Source of the DNA: Protea cynaroides
Taxonomy: Eukaryota; Streptophyta; Magnoliopsida; Proteales; Proteaceae
Direction: 5' to 3'
NCBI GenBank assembly: GCA_028583415.1
Contig: CM053267.1
Coordinates: forward strand, 53,148,914 to 53,212,913
DNA length: 64,000 bases
Shown: positions 14,501 through 25,927 of the stretch, one piece after another
Position numbering within the stretch: position 1 is the stretch's first letter
Layout: each line of letters starts with the position of its first letter
The notes under the pieces: generated by a model
Databases searched by the model: none
Told to the model about the DNA's origin: nothing
The model's input: the letters and a program-made list of their open reading frames with translations, nothing else
Program-made: the position numbers and the translations under genes

Positions 14501-17500
14501 GTCCTGAATTGATAACTCCAGCACCACTTATAAGTGGCAAGGTGGAGTATCTTTTTTTTTTCTTTTTCTTTTTTTCTTTTTTTTCTTTTTTTTTTTTAAT
14601 GCATAGGCAAGGTGAAGTAACATTTAGGCATTAGCCTGCAACGATGAAATCCCTAACAATTGCATGTTAGTGTGGTGTCCTTTGTCCAACAAGGCTGAAC
14701 TCCAGAAAATATGAAGCCCTCTAATAAAGCTTGTAAATATTCCCAGTCACGACCAGCAACCCAAGCTCTGTTGCTTATAAAAAGCATTTTTCATGCTTGC
14801 AATCCCACAGGTTATATAAAAGACTCTTCCTCCTTGTTTCCATGATTAGTGGGGGCGTTTCCTTTCAAATGACAACTGCCTCTTCCTGCTGCGGGGGCGT
14901 TGCACGAAACCAAACCGCCCCCCGCCCGATCAAGTACCAGTTGCTTTGCTGGTAGGCCCACTTAGGTTAGGGGGGCATTGTCCCTCAGTTCTTACCAACC
15001 TCCGGTGTGTAATCGACCATCTTGTTATGGACACAATGCTGATCATATGTGATTTAGAAGACTAAATAATTTTTTTCCTGTCATATGTGAAAATTAAAAT
15101 ATTAACATTTTTTTTTTGCCACGTAATGATCTTCATGGTTCATTGTTAGTTGAAGCAGCCATTTCAGAAGCATCCATAGTGGAAGCTAAGGAGAATCCCA
15201 TGGATACATATCCTTCAATGGCTCAATAAAGTTGATAGAATTTGGAAACATAGGCCCAAAAGTGGGTTTAATAGGCCTAAGTAAGCATTGACTTAGTTGT
15301 TACATAATTTGGGGCATTAATGGGTTATCTTTGTAATGGAGCTTGAGTTATAAGCCTGTATTTGTGGGTCTTAGCTGGTAAAATAGAATATTCTGCGGGT
15401 ATTTTTGTAATTTGAATTTTTTTATTTAGTTAAAGCATCAGGACCAGTTGTATATCCTAGTAAGACACCTATTTGTTTCTAGTATAGTAATATTATTATG
15501 TTTATCACTTTAGAAGTAAATTTAGGTGAGCAAAGCCTCTTTATATTGTAATCGCTTACAGATTTGATGTTTTTGGTTATGCTCTACCATATACCAGAAT
15601 TGAGCCCTCAGTTGTGGCACCCTGGCTGATAACATAAACATGTTCTATAAATACTACATGCTAGAATAGGGCCTACACACCATTTGACCAGGGTTTGAGG
15701 GTGTTCCACTTTGTAGGTTAACTGTTATTCAATTTCTCTAAACAACCCTGATTCTGACTTTCAAGAATTTCCAGTTCTTGTTTTGTTCTGCTGCCCTACT
15801 GTCCCCCATATTCTAAATTCCTATTTTACGGCGTGGAATTTTGGGCTACATTATAATGTACGAGAACCTGCAGACCCCGCAGTGGCAGGAGCCTCGGGCA
15901 CTCGGTAAATATTTTATTATAATGTAAGGGAGGATCACATGTGCATAGCACTAAAGTACACGCAGATGAATTTGGGGTATCCCTACCTGGACAACTGTCT
16001 CACATTCCAAGGATCAGGAGTGGCAAGTTGGCCCCTAGTTCTAGCAGTTGTTAAATGAGCCAGGCCTGACAAAATCCAAATTCAGGCCCAAACTGTTTCA
16101 TGGGCCAGCCTAACAACCACCGGAAGTGCCCCATCTAATATGGCCTAAACCAAAGTCAACACGTTCAGATTGCTTTACACATCTAATATACACAATTTCA
16201 TTGAGTTCTTCACATCTTAAAGCGGATTTTTCAGTTCTCCAAATAAAGAAAGGAAAAAAAAAGACAGCAGTTGACCGTGACCATCCGAAGCTCATTTGGC
16301 CTAGATGGAACAATTGATGATGGTTCCTCATTTTCTGAACATGAAACATGGCAATCTCTGCACATCTCAGAGCAGTCCATTGGTACTGCATCCTCGTAAC
16401 CAAGTAAATGCCATGATATAACATATAAGGAAATTTATTTTGAACATCCCAAAATAGAGACAGAAAATATGAAAATCCTATCATCAAGTAGTAGTAATTA
16501 AAAGCACTTACTCAGGTAGAAGATCTTCCAAAACAACAGCACGCAGAATTTTCTGCACAATCCAATCGTTCTGAGAAACCATGGATAACCGGGCTACACA
16601 AGTTTCTGTAGAATGAAAGATTCTAGAAATGCTTCTTTCATCCTTAGTACCTGAAAACACTACACAACATTTGGAGATCCTATCATTGATATGGCTCCGA
16701 TGGCTTGCACTAAGAATTTCAGTTTCAGGTATAGGTATTTGTTTTGCCACCTCCATCTCTACTCTGGACTCTCCAATCTGGTGACCACCAGTCTTTGCAC
16801 CACATATAGCATCATGGAAATTATTTCCATCATCACCCAGCTCTTTAAATGAATTAACAGGAGGATTGACCCTATGCGAACTGGAATCTACGTCAATATC
16901 AGCGACATCAAAGCTGCAAAATGGCACCAAGCTGTTTTTTCCATTTTCCAAACCAACAAAATTTTTCTCTATCAAATATTGAGAGTCAGTCATTTCAGAT
17001 GCTCCAAGGATGTGGCTTTCAATTTCAGGCAGAGTTGGTGACAAAGGCATTTCTATTGCTTCCCTATACCGTTCCTCATCAACAGCATCATCCAATTCAA
17101 GCAACTTCATATAATCCCTGTTTAACATGTTCTCAAACCAAGCCTCATCTCCACAATTGTTCATAACAGCATCAGTTGTTTTGTCCTTGCATGGCCAAGC
17201 AGTTTCCATTAAACAATTGACAGGTGAGACAGCTTGAGTGCAGACATTTGCATCTACACAGCTTTCATCTCTCGGCTTGTCCATCTTCTTTTGGTTGACA
17301 TCTTCAACACAGAGCTGTAGACAGAGTTTCTGTTTCTGAGACACCAACCTCTTCTTGCCCGAATTGCACTCTTTGGTATATAAGTTATCTACTGTTTCAG
17401 AAGCTAGATCTCTTCCATTTTCCAAGGCAAGTGACTTCCCATCAGTTTGAGAACTAATTGCTGCAGGCCCATTCTTTTCATGATTAAGCATATCATGAAA

Positions 17501-20500
17501 AGCTGAGGGCCTTTCTTTCATCTGCAGACTCGATTTTTTGTCTTTGGCATAAAAGTATTCAATGGAATCAACTGCCTCCTGGATCCTCCTCTTCTTCCTG
17601 CTACCAGGCACTTTAGTGACAACTTTGGCCTTGACATCAATAGAAGAGGTCAAACAAGGACTTTCCACCTTTCGATGATTAAGACTAATGCCATTATTTT
17701 TAGACACTTCACCAAGATTTTCTCTGTCCCTTGTATTGATAATATCTCTAGATAATCCAGGCATGTTCACTCCATGTTTCAGATTCTCCTCTGCCAATTT
17801 TGCGGATAGAGTTACAGGAAAATCACCTCTTCCCTGTGAGTCCAACTGTCTATCAGAAAAAGATGCAGCAGTGGAATGTAAGGCAGAGTTCTGCGAAGTG
17901 TTTCTGACAGAACTTCCAACCATATACTCCAATTCAGAACTAATACCTGAGATTGGTTTAGTACAGCCTCTTTCAGATTTTGGACACCATGGCCCAAGCA
18001 GGTCATTCTCACTCTGATGATTCAAGTCACAAGGCTCTATACTAGACATTTTTCTCTTCATGTTTATGTTCTGCAGATCAAAAAGGTTGTCAATCTGCAA
18101 AGAAAATGTAACAAGGAATTCAGTAATTGAACCATAACTAGTATCTCAAAAAATGTTTTGTCAAAACAGATTCAAATCATTTACTGACCAAGAAAAGAAA
18201 GAGACAAGTATACGTATCATGACTGAATAGAAAAACAAATCGGAGCATCCAAACACTATGATTAATAATGCTGGCATCCGAATGTGGTAAATACAGCATG
18301 TAAGGGCTATCAAAGTTACCACTACCCATCTAATAATACAATATTCCGTGTATACAACAATTTAAGCTGCTTGCTGCAACTGTGTCCCCCATCCACCCCC
18401 TTTTTTCTAGTGAAATTACTGTACAAACCAGAAGTCAGATTGTTTGAGGAATCTGATTCTTGATTTCTTTCATTTCTAAGAAAGGAACAATATGATAATG
18501 CCTACTTTCATTATCTTGATCACATTGTCATTATGGCAGACCTGAACAGATAAAAAAATAAATTAATTAAAAAAATGAAAAACGTAAATTTGCTCCCCAA
18601 AACTACAAATATAATTACCATACCACTCCACAATAAAGTAAAATTTTTATTTAAAAAGGCACTGTAAGCGTTAGAATCCATATCAATAAATATATGACAA
18701 TGACACTAGGTAATACCTATAGCACTACTGGGGTGGTGTGGGACGAATTTACATGTGGAAGCAGCTCAAGTTCCCTCCTTATACAGTAGAGAAAGGTAGG
18801 GTAGACACTACTCCTTCGGAGCCTGTATAAGCATATTGCCTTGCATACCAAAGCCACTGTACAATCCTTTTCAGTTCAGGAGGAACGCGGGGCTAACGAA
18901 GCCCTCTGCTTCCTTCCCTCGTCTATTTGATGGTACAGCGGCGATCCTAGTTGACTCAGCCTAGGCAGGAATCTCTGACCCGTAATAAAATTCAAAAATC
19001 CATAAGGGCAACGGGAGATGCCGCTCAATACTCACCGCTTGAGTTAGACAGTTGAGGTTGTTTTAATCAAATCAAATGATTGGAAGCTCACTGCTTTATT
19101 CTCTTTCAGTTCGATCCCCAGGTTCTCAAATCGGGTATTGAACCGTCTCTGGTACAGGATAAATTTGTCACCACATGATGTCGGATAATAACTATTTTTT
19201 ACTTGAAATAACTTGGACCGAGTGAACTTAGATGCAGAATGTCTTCTTTTCAGATACTGATACGATATAAATAGCAGACACCTAAACATATATTTTCTTC
19301 TTAAATCACTGCTGATGAATGATTCAAATGGTAAAAGCAAAAAAAGAAGATGACTTAGCTTGTCATAGCCAACCTAAGTTTACCTCTAGCATCTAAAAGA
19401 TTAGGTAGGAGCTGAGATAGCTGGGTAACACAATGAGTACACATAAGTCTGGAAGATTTTTCCAATAAAAAAATAATTGAATGTAAGTCTGGAAGCTGTA
19501 AGTCTGGAAGCCTTAAGATTTTGGTTGCATCAACTGTTTTTATGTGGATTCTTCATTTCTGTCATTATTAACATAAAGACTCAAAACAGGGGAACTTTTG
19601 TGATTGTTATCTACGAATATAAAAAAATGCAGAAGAGGTTTTCTACATGGCGCACTTGGGCATCTTTTATTTAGCCTACTTGCCAGATCAATTAGCACTG
19701 TGCTTGCTTTGCAATAAAGCTAAAGCAGATGATTGACAAAAGACGAGACAAGCACTTTAAACTTTGCGGGCTTGTTGTCAATAAACTTCAGCCAAGAAGA
19801 AATACACCACATATCAATTTTTTTCAGTCACTATTTGAAAATCTGAATATATTTCCAACACTCATCGGACATATGATTAAATTTAGGTACAAACGTGATT
19901 CCCTATCCATCCAACAGAAGGAATGGCCAAATCATCCTTGAAAAGTTTAACAGTTTTTCTTTTTTTTTTTTTTTTTTTTTTAGGGTAAATCAATCAATAT
20001 ATCCAATAAGCCCAAGAATACAAGAAGGCTTCTCAAGAAGGGGAACCCAAATAAAAGAAGAAGAGAGAAAGAGAAGAAACAAAGAAGAGAAGCTCTCAAG
20101 AGGAAATCGAGCTCATATCAAATTGGGCAGATAAGTCCCAAACTCTGACAATCATGGTTTAAAATCTCGCCGAGATCTTGTGTTCTCGGTGAACACCGAG
20201 ACGAGAACCATGGCAATAATGGTTCTCGGTCTCGATGCAAGTTCTCGCCGAGATCTCGCTGAAATCTTTGTGTTATCGGCAGTTTCTCGGCGAGATCTCG
20301 GGATATTTTGTGCTATCGAATGCTACGTGCAGGAGCAAAACCAAGTTGCTTTTACACTGTCTCGGCAGCGAGATCTTGGTTTTCCAAGAGGCCGAGACGC
20401 CTCCAAAAACGAAGATTTTAAACCTTCCTGACAATGTGCCTATTCCTACAGGAATTGGAGCACTTTCTAATAAGTGAGGACATCTTTGACCAAACCTCAA

Positions 20501-23051
20501 AGGCAAACAGTTGAAAATATAAGGGAGAAAACTAAAAATATGTTGGCCATGAAACTTGACAAAATGCTAAATGAAGAGTTGTCTTAAGCTAGCTTACAAT
20601 GGGATTGCCATCAGAGTCCGATACATGTAAAAATGAGGGTATCCTGTGTAGAGATTCCTCTCTAAAGTGCACATGTAGAAAAGCTTTGGCCATAAGAATA
20701 ATTAAGAAACACAGGATAAAGACAAAAACTTGCCCTAATATATATAGTGCAACTCGTATTCTAGAATTGTCTAGCGAGGAATTTAAAACTTTCCTTCTAA
20801 TATAAGTGGCATAATATGCAAATCTGTTTATTCTTACTAAAAAAGTTGCAATAGATGCAAAGTATGCAGAACTTTGTAGGTCATTAAAGAAGACTGTTCC
20901 CCAGTACTTGTGAGTTGTGATGCAGCAGTTTTAGCAACCATGCTTCCTAGGAAAATCAACAAGTCAAAAAGAGCAGAACTAACTGTATAAGAAAAGGTCA
21001 TTTTTTCTCTTTTAATTTGTGAAAGCTTAAACAAAGGTTCCTCTGAATACAACTTTGCAACTCGGCCAGAAAACTGCGATAAATAGAACCATTTCATAGT
21101 TAAGATCAATCATGCAGGAGAAGAATGCAAGTGGAAAGCAGATACCAACCTAGCAACCTTTGCTGAACGATTCCTACCTCATGATGATTCCAATGAAACA
21201 ACAATTTCCAAATTTAGATTTTTCTGACAAGTATTCGCAAATCTAGATTCATAGGTCATTATAAGTATTCAAGTAGAATGAGGATACCAACCTTTGCAGG
21301 ATCATCTTTACCTCCCATGCTATGATAGAGAAAGCCATCTAGCATGCTCAACCGATGAGACAACCGGAAGAACTCCTGCTTTAAACAGAATATTTCTTGC
21401 TGTAGCATATTGTTCCGCACTTTTTCAACACTAGCCACTTTTTTAGCAAGTTTTACTTGCATTTTTTCCAGCTTCAATTGTTTCTCTAAAAGCTTCATGT
21501 TTGCCATTTCAGTATCAATGTTATTAGTCAATGACAGAACAGGCAAATTTTCTGGGTTTTTACCTGAAATAATTTCCTCAATCTTCCTCTGTAACGCCCC
21601 ATTCCTTTGCATCTCCACCTCTAACTTCTGAGCCAAAACATCAGCACAATTTTTTTCATCAATTGCTTTCTTCCTCTCTGCTTCAGCACGTTTTCTGTGC
21701 TCTTCTGCTTTTGCCATCTCTAACTTTGCACGCTTCTTTTCTCTTTTTAACTTTTGCTTCTTGACCTCAAGTTTTTTATTAGCCTCCTCAGCCTCTGCTA
21801 GCAAATTTAATCTTGTTTCATTAGCTTCAGTCCTTGCTGCATCCAATTGAAGGCTACACTCCTCAGCCCTAGTCCTTTCAATACTAGCAAGCTTCTTTTG
21901 TTCCTCATACTTCTTTTTTTCAGCTTTAACCAAATTCCATGCTTCTGCAGCTTTTTCCTTCTCCACTTCAGCCCTCTTCTTCTCTGATTCCACATTCTTC
22001 TTCTCTTTCCTGAGAAGATCCTTTAGCCGACTAAGTTCTGCCTCGCCTTCTGAAACACGGTTTTGAAGTACTGCCACTTCCGACGATCTCTTCTTCTCCT
22101 CTGCAGCCTTCTTCCGATCTGACTGAACCTGCTTTTTCTCTTTCTCAAGAAGCTCCCTGAGACGATTTACTTCTGCCTCGCCCTCTAAAACTCGGTTCTG
22201 AAGCAGTGTCACTTTGTCATCTAGTCCACTTCTTGAACCGGCTGTTTTCTGTAATAAAGAGATCTCTGACTTCAAGTCAGAAAGCTCATTCTCCAAGCCA
22301 GCTCTAGCAGCAGATTCCTTCAATTTGGCCTCCTCCACTGTTTTCAGGCGCACTCTCCCCTCCTCACTTTCTGCAAACCATAAACACCATCATTAACAAG
22401 CTAACAAAGCAACATGCACTACCATGTTCTTTCTTTCTTTTCTTTTCTTTTTTTTTATTTGGGGGGGGGAGGGATATGTTCAAAATCAGTTCAAAGTAGT
22501 AACTTATATTGGAGCATTTTCCTCCGCATCCTCGTTTTATTCCAATTCAAATACCAAATGTTTTATTGCTTAAATACTTTAATAAAAACATAATCAAAAT
22601 GCCCAAAATTTACGCGAGATTGTTCCAATACCAATGCAAAATGTTTCTTGCCTAAATACTTTAATTACTGAAGAACATAATCGAAATACCTACATTTAAC
22701 AACAGAAATTTTTAAGGATCTTACAGTCTCCCAAAAAAAATATAATCCGATAGATGAGATTGTAATGCCCAACCTTTTCTGAGACTGACATTCTCGGCCT
22801 GCAACTTATTGACTTCATGGTCGAGAAGCTTCACAGCTTGCCGAAGAGCATTCCTCTTCTCTTCCAACTTCGAATATTTAACTTTCCACTGATTCAATAA
22901 CAACAATAAACAAATAAATGGTAAGATTACAAACACAAAACAAATTAGTTAAATAATCAAAAACCAAATGCCTAAATCCCATAAACAGAATAAGTACCAC
23001 TTCGCAGCAGGATTTCTCCTTGTCAAGGACTACGGCAACATCCGCTGCCAT
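2594..23051 (-). CDS. MEE22: MEE22/EMB1611-like coiled-coil protein, 8 coding exons, complete
   Basis: Seen: coding exons on the minus strand are 22998-23051, 22774-22888, 21292-22370, 16512-18094, 10996-11126, 10034-10866, 9597-9709 and 2594-2930. All splice sites are GT..AG, phases agree, and the total is 4245 nt (1414 aa). The start ATG at 23051 opens MAADVAVVLDKEKSCCEV. Residues about 19-57 (WKVKYSKLEEKRNALRQAV...) and most of exon 3 form a long, highly charged Lys/Glu/Ala coiled coil. Exon 4 is a polar, low-complexity Ser/Asn-rich region. Exons 6-8 encode a more ordered, helical C-terminus with NWEWTCRTIIPVLLKMLE and LLGQLGRLG. Known: the N-terminal pattern and the exon-7/8 block resemble plant MATERNAL EFFECT EMBRYO ARREST 22 / EMB1611, needed for embryo development and shoot-meristem maintenance; its biochemical role is unclear. 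Odd: introns of 6.7, 5.4 and 3.2 kb are filled with transposons, yet no exon is broken. The family name is from memory. The exon chain is better supported than the name. Confidence 0.72.
3571..4908. mobile_element. Foldback element (TTTCG/CGAAACC family), copy 1, uninterrupted
   Basis: Seen: ends CAAGGC...GCCTTG, length 1338. The element is nearly one large palindrome. Left-arm words such as GGCTTTTTCCCAAATCT, CAAATACCCCCCATTTG and GCTTTGATGCCCAAAAT recur in inverse order and complement in the right arm (AGATTTGGTAAAAACC at 4392, AAATTTTTTGCACATCAAAGC at about 4300). The centre is near 4180. Both ends carry clusters of GTTTCAAC/GGTTTCGA-type words. No coding sequence. No clear 8-bp target duplication could be read. 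Confidence 0.75.
5165..6190 (-). mobile_element. RTE-type LINE 3' fragment, inverted
   Basis: On the minus strand it ends with the plant RTE 3' part (ATATAGCTGACCCCATTTGG). Before it lie pieces of an open frame like RGRPK(I/M)TLGE...KDMYSLGLES and, near 6105, a FADDIV-like reverse-transcriptase core; all are broken by stops. It is similar to the C-terminal part of the LINE at 44768-45641. About 150 bases near 5440-5610 do not fit and may be a small insertion. Confidence 0.68.
6587..6753. mobile_element. Short GCCTAGGCG-family TIR element
   Basis: Starts CAAGGCTGTCAAGGCATCGC and ends GTCGCCGTGACAACCTTG, which are imperfect inverse copies. In between are repeated GCCTAGGC, GGCGCCTAGG and GGGCACCTAG words. 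The flanks share only ACAAC, so the target duplication is uncertain. Confidence 0.6.
6758..7210 (-). mobile_element. Second RTE-type LINE 3' fragment, inverted and more diverged
   Basis: The left edge CTCAACTCAACCAAGCCTTT corresponds to the complement of the RTE 3' end (AAGGCTTTGTTGTTG in the copy at 45606). The body keeps the same order of CTCTTCTTTACCGGAGCATT-like words seen at 5358. It is degenerate. Confidence 0.55.
7211..8023. other. Intron 7 segment with an unexplained 119-codon open frame
   Basis: A plus-strand frame at 7456-7815 has protein-like composition (GHLNVFTPETLPGFAGDLPP, LKLIDLINELCILAIEN). No start context, partner exon or family is recognised. It may be a decayed retro-copy or chance. 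The rest of the stretch holds nothing recognisable. Confidence 0.3.
8033..8665. mobile_element. Mutator-type TIR element with perfect 9-bp target duplication
   Basis: Seen: left end GGGTAATTACACTAGAGGTA; complement of right end GGGTAAATTACTCCAGAAGT. ATAAAATTT flanks both sides (8024-8032; 8666-8674). The TIRs contain a tandemly repeated unit of about 35 bases (CATACCAGAGGTACCTNACGTTTC), twice on the left and about four times on the right. The 360-base GC-richer middle has long open frames on both strands that I do not recognise. Confidence 0.85.
11343..11946. mobile_element. hAT-like MITE, GTATCG family, near-perfect 8-bp target duplication
   Basis: Seen: left end CAAGGATTAAAGTATTGTGT; the complement of the right end is CATGGTTTTAAGTATCGATC. 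Flanks CTTAGAAG (11335-11342) and CTTGGAAG (11947-11954) differ at one base. Both ends are packed with GTATCGATACG / GTGTATCGAGCCGTATC words. Interior AT-rich, noncoding. Located in intron 4 of the MEE22-like gene. Confidence 0.78.
11955..16511. other. Remainder of MEE22-like intron 4
   Basis: AT-rich intron DNA. Around 12215-12450 is a stretch ending in CAATAAAATTTCTTGCTTGT that resembles the 3' end of an L1 LINE (weak). Around 13980-14540 is a T-run followed by LTR-like sequence. Around 14870-14980 is a GC-rich block. No gene is supported. Confidence 0.35.
15262..15390. repeat. Dispersed repeat, copy 1 (also at 53856)
   Basis: TAAGCATTGACTTAGTTGTT, then TCTTTGTAAT, GAGTTATAAGCC and GTATTTGTGG occur in the same order as at 53856-53961. 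They may be part of a long terminal repeat. The element borders were not found. Confidence 0.5.
18095..19945. other. Left part of MEE22-like intron 3, possible organelle-derived block
   Basis: Bases 18720-19050 are GC-richer and unlike the rest of the intron (CTCCTTCGGAGCCTGTATAA, GCTAACGAAGCCCTCTGCTT). They could be an old mitochondrial DNA insertion, but I cannot match a gene. The rest is plain AT-rich intron. Confidence 0.3.
19951..20144 (-). mobile_element. Possible L1-type LINE 3' end, inverted
   Basis: A T-run followed by GGGTAAATCAATCAATATAT and CAAGAATACAAGAAGGCTTC is like an inverted L1 3' UTR with its poly(A). The CTCG-family MITE is inserted directly to its right. No coding part is visible. 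Confidence 0.35.
20153..20427. mobile_element. hAT-like MITE, CTCG family, 8-bp target duplication CTGACAAT
   Basis: Seen: starts CATGGTTTAAAATCTCGCCG and ends GAAGATTTTAAACCTTC. CTGACAAT is present at 20145-20152 and 20428-20435. The interior has repeated TCTCGCCGAGATCTCG and TCTCGGCGAGATCTCG palindromes. At 275 bp it has no room for coding sequence. It lies in intron 3 of the MEE22-like gene. Confidence 0.85.
20436..21291. other. Right part of MEE22-like intron 3
   Basis: No repeat recognised. A minus-strand frame from 21077 (FSGRVAKLYSEEPLFKLSQI) follows a possible acceptor and could be an extra or alternative exon. Both neighbouring exons are already in phase 0 without it, so I did not include it. 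Confidence 0.35.
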
Positions 23052-24161
23052 TGCTGCGAGTAAACAAAGCAACAAACAGTTAGCATTAGAGTTTCTATAG
23101 TAACAAACACTAAATAAGGATCACGTAAGATAAGAGACAGACAGAACGAACAAAGAAGTTAAACGCAATATACAGTTGAGAAGAAATGGATTTTGCTATC
23201 TCACCAACTCTACTGGATTTTGTGCTTGCGATAAGTGTTCGCCATTAACGAAGGAGCGTCCTCCGAAGCTCTCAATCGTTACAAACTCATAGGTGTTCTA
23301 AAATACCGAAAACCTCTCTCTGATACGGTGGTACCGCACGTGCGAGGGAGGAACACAGAGACTTTGGTGCGTAAGGATCCTCTGGTGCCGCCTCAGAGGT
23401 GCTGCTCCAATCCAACGGCGTAAGATGCATTGGAGGGCATTGGGTCCGCGTTTAGTAGGGTTTTACGAATTTGTTCTATTGGTGGGTACCAGCATTTGAA
23501 CCCTTGATTTTGGCGTTAAGGATCCTCAAAAGTGAGTGCCGCTGGCAGTGAGAGTCTTGAGTCTCATGACAGCTCATATACTATATCGGGACATATGCTG
23601 ATGCACTATGACGACTAGGATAATCACTACCGCTTGGCGGTCATTACAAAGAATCCAGATCGTTGACAGTCTCAATGACTTATTTATTCTCTTCTCTTCG
23701 GACGTTGATTGTCTGCAACGGTGCAACCCCTACCGCCAGCTGCATCTGGCCCATTAGAGTGCATTGGCGCACGTGTAAATGCATTCTTAACTGTCCATAA
23801 TAGAAAAGCCAATGATGCAAAAAAATGAACGAAAACCCTAAAATGTGGTAGATATTTATGCGCCTAGGGTGACAAGTTAAAAGAATGTTGCAATGTCGAA
23901 TTTTATGAAATAACTCAAACTTTACGAAATGGGAAGAAAGATTTATATCCAATAGCATGTGCTTGAGGGGTGAATGACCACGTCATCCCTATAGGCTATA
24001 GTTGGATGTCTATACATACATTCCTATTGGTCCTATATTGGTGCATGAGCCATACAATCAGCACGAAACTTTTATTTTTATAAAATAACCCAAAGTCTTC
24101 AAGAGACATTTGATACACGCAAAGAAACAAGAAAAACAAAAAAAAACTGATCCCAACAGAA
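23052..24161. other. 5' flank of the MEE22-like gene
   Basis: Holds the presumed 5' leader and promoter. No TATA box in a convincing place. No other gene seen. Confidence 0.35.
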
Positions 24162-24234
24162 TGTCACGACCTGCGACCCACACTAAGGCCGTGACAAGAA
24201 GCCCCTGAGATTAAATCCCATACCACTTTTCTTT

Positions 24235-24237
<3 letters not shown>

Positions 24238-24301
<64 letters not shown>
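24238..24301. repeat. (TA)n microsatellite
   Basis: About 64 bases of uninterrupted TA. It follows a short LTR-start-like piece (TGTCACGACCTGCGACCC at 24162). Confidence 0.95.
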
Positions 24302-24304
<3 letters not shown>

Positions 24305-25439
24305 AAGCCCATTATGAGTTCATGATCAACATTTCAGATATACAATATAAATGCAATAATTAAATCATATATAATATAAAAGGTAAATTATTATGGTAAG
24401 GAGGTATGTGAAGATTGTTTAAATTAGTCTTTCAGATTTTAATTTAAGTAACTATTATCATTTGAATTGGTGTATATCCATATATATCAAAGTACCACTA
24501 TAAACATTGCTATTTACTCTTCTAATTTTTAATGATTTATAAATTTTAAAAAAATTATAAAAATGAATGTATTAATATTGTTATTTAAAAAAAAAATCAC
24601 GTCCCATAATGTCATGGATAATTACCGATAATATAAATCTAATAATGATGCCGATTCTCAGCAAAGAAGCTGGCCAACAAAAAAAAAAAATTGATTGAAT
24701 TGACGCCAAAGTTCGGTCTTTATAAAAGCCTACTCCCATTGCCCGCTTACAAGCTACTCGATGTAGATTAAACTATTGCCATGGTTATGAACAATTGTTT
24801 AACGTAATTGATATGTGTCCTGCCGTTGAATGTAGGTACTTAAAAAGTCATGGGTTTGACTCTTTGAAATCTTGTTCCACTTGTACCTTACGGCACATCT
24901 TCCCCTTCCCCTTTGGAGTTGTAGTTAAAGTCTCTCATTGGGGAATTTGATTGGTAGATTTGTGTCAGTACAAGGTGAGGCCGATACCGATCTAGTACCA
25001 GTTTTAGAATGGTTAAGTGCGTTGAGTCTTTTATCAGATTGGCTACTAGATCGATCGATTGATCCAATACATTTTTTTTTTTTTTGGGTAAAGAAGATCT
25101 CTCTCTCTCTCTATCTCTCTCTCTCAAAAGTACTAAAAGATAAAATAACTAAAGTGTTTAATAATTATAAATATGAGGTTACAAAGAACACAACCCATAG
25201 GAAAAGAAAAAGTGGGCCCGCAAAATACATAATCAAAGAACCAGAAAAATAAATGGATACATCACGCATTCATATATAATAACCTAAGAAAATACTCCAT
25301 ATATGATCTAATACCATGGCAAACCAGAGAGTCCATCATGGCTGCCTACTCGCAATCCAGAGCTATAGCTTCTCCTACATCTAATGCCTCCAAGTGGTGC
25401 AAAGCATGTTATGGAGTAGTATCAAATGGCATGAAGATC
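24302..25439. other. Intergenic, 3' flank of the proline-rich gene
   Basis: AT-rich. A T-run and CT repeat at 25070-25125 may mark an inverted L1 3' end. Nothing else recognised. Confidence 0.35.
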
Positions 25440-25823
25440 TCATGGGCTAGTAGTTGAAGTTGAAGGGGGTGGGGAAAGGAAAGGGATAGATGAGATGATT
25501 GTTGGAATGGAGGGGATGAAAGAAGGGATGGTGAGAGAAGGCATTGGAGGCAATGTGCCTGTTGGAAGGGAAGGGATTGTTGGAATGTTAGGGATGGTCG
25601 GCATTGCCGGTAGTGGCGGCAATGTCCCTGTTGGTAGAGGTGGCATTTGGGTTGTTGGCAATGGAGGTGGCAATGTTGGTTTTGGCAATGAAGGGATGGT
25701 AGGTAGGGCTGGTACTGGAGGCACGGCTTGAAGTAGACGACGAGGGGTGGCGAGGCATGTGTCGATGCTTTGCAGTGAGAGAAGTGTGATGACCACAAAA
25801 ATGAAGGAGGTCGTGGAAGCCAT
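25440..25823 (-). CDS. Secreted Pro-rich cell-wall type protein (PELPK-like), 127 aa
   Basis: Seen: a single-exon frame of 127 codons, starting at the ATG at 25823 in a good plant context (GCCATGG). A TTG-initiated extension upstream is rejected. Residues 1-24 (ASTTSFIFVVITLLSLQS...) look like a signal peptide with cleavage near CLA|TP. The mature part is about 100 residues of loosely repeated Pro-hydrophobic blocks such as LPTIPSLPKPTLPPPLP and LPTGTLPPLPAMP, with almost no charge, Cys or aromatics. Known: this matches plant apoplastic Pro-rich proteins of the PELPK / extensin-like kind. Inference: it is secreted and probably wall-associated. A TATA box lies about 100 bases upstream on the same strand. 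It sits alone between the two large divergent genes. The exact family cannot be fixed because low-complexity Pro repeats align with many families. Confidence 0.72.
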   Translation of the reverse strand: MASTTSFIFVVITLLSLQSIDTCLATPRRLLQAVPPVPALPTIPSLPKPTLPPPLPTTQMPPLPTGTLPPLPAMPTIPNIPTIPSLPTGTLPPMPSLTIPSFIPSIPTIISSIPFLSPPPSTSTTSP

Positions 25824-25920
25824 GGCTGTAAAAAACAAGGGCTTGGGGAAAATACTACAGAAGAGAGGAAGGAGGATGATAGGTATTTTGTTGAGTGATG
25901 AAGAGGAGCAAAGTTGTGGT

Positions 25921-25927
25921 TTATATA
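25921..25927 (-). promoter_or_regulatory. TATA box of the proline-rich protein gene
   Basis: TATATAA read on the minus strand, about 98 bases upstream of the ATG at 25823. This is the right orientation and distance for a plant TATA box with a 5' leader of about 60-70 bases. Confidence 0.6.

Noticed and set aside
16110..16487. 125-codon minus-strand frame in MEE22-like intron 4
   Set aside because: It does not link in phase to the exons at 16512 and 11126, and its composition is AT-driven.
24162..24237. Another solo LTR starting TGTCACGACC
   Set aside because: Only the start resembles an LTR; no end or target duplication was seen, and the (TA)n tract follows.
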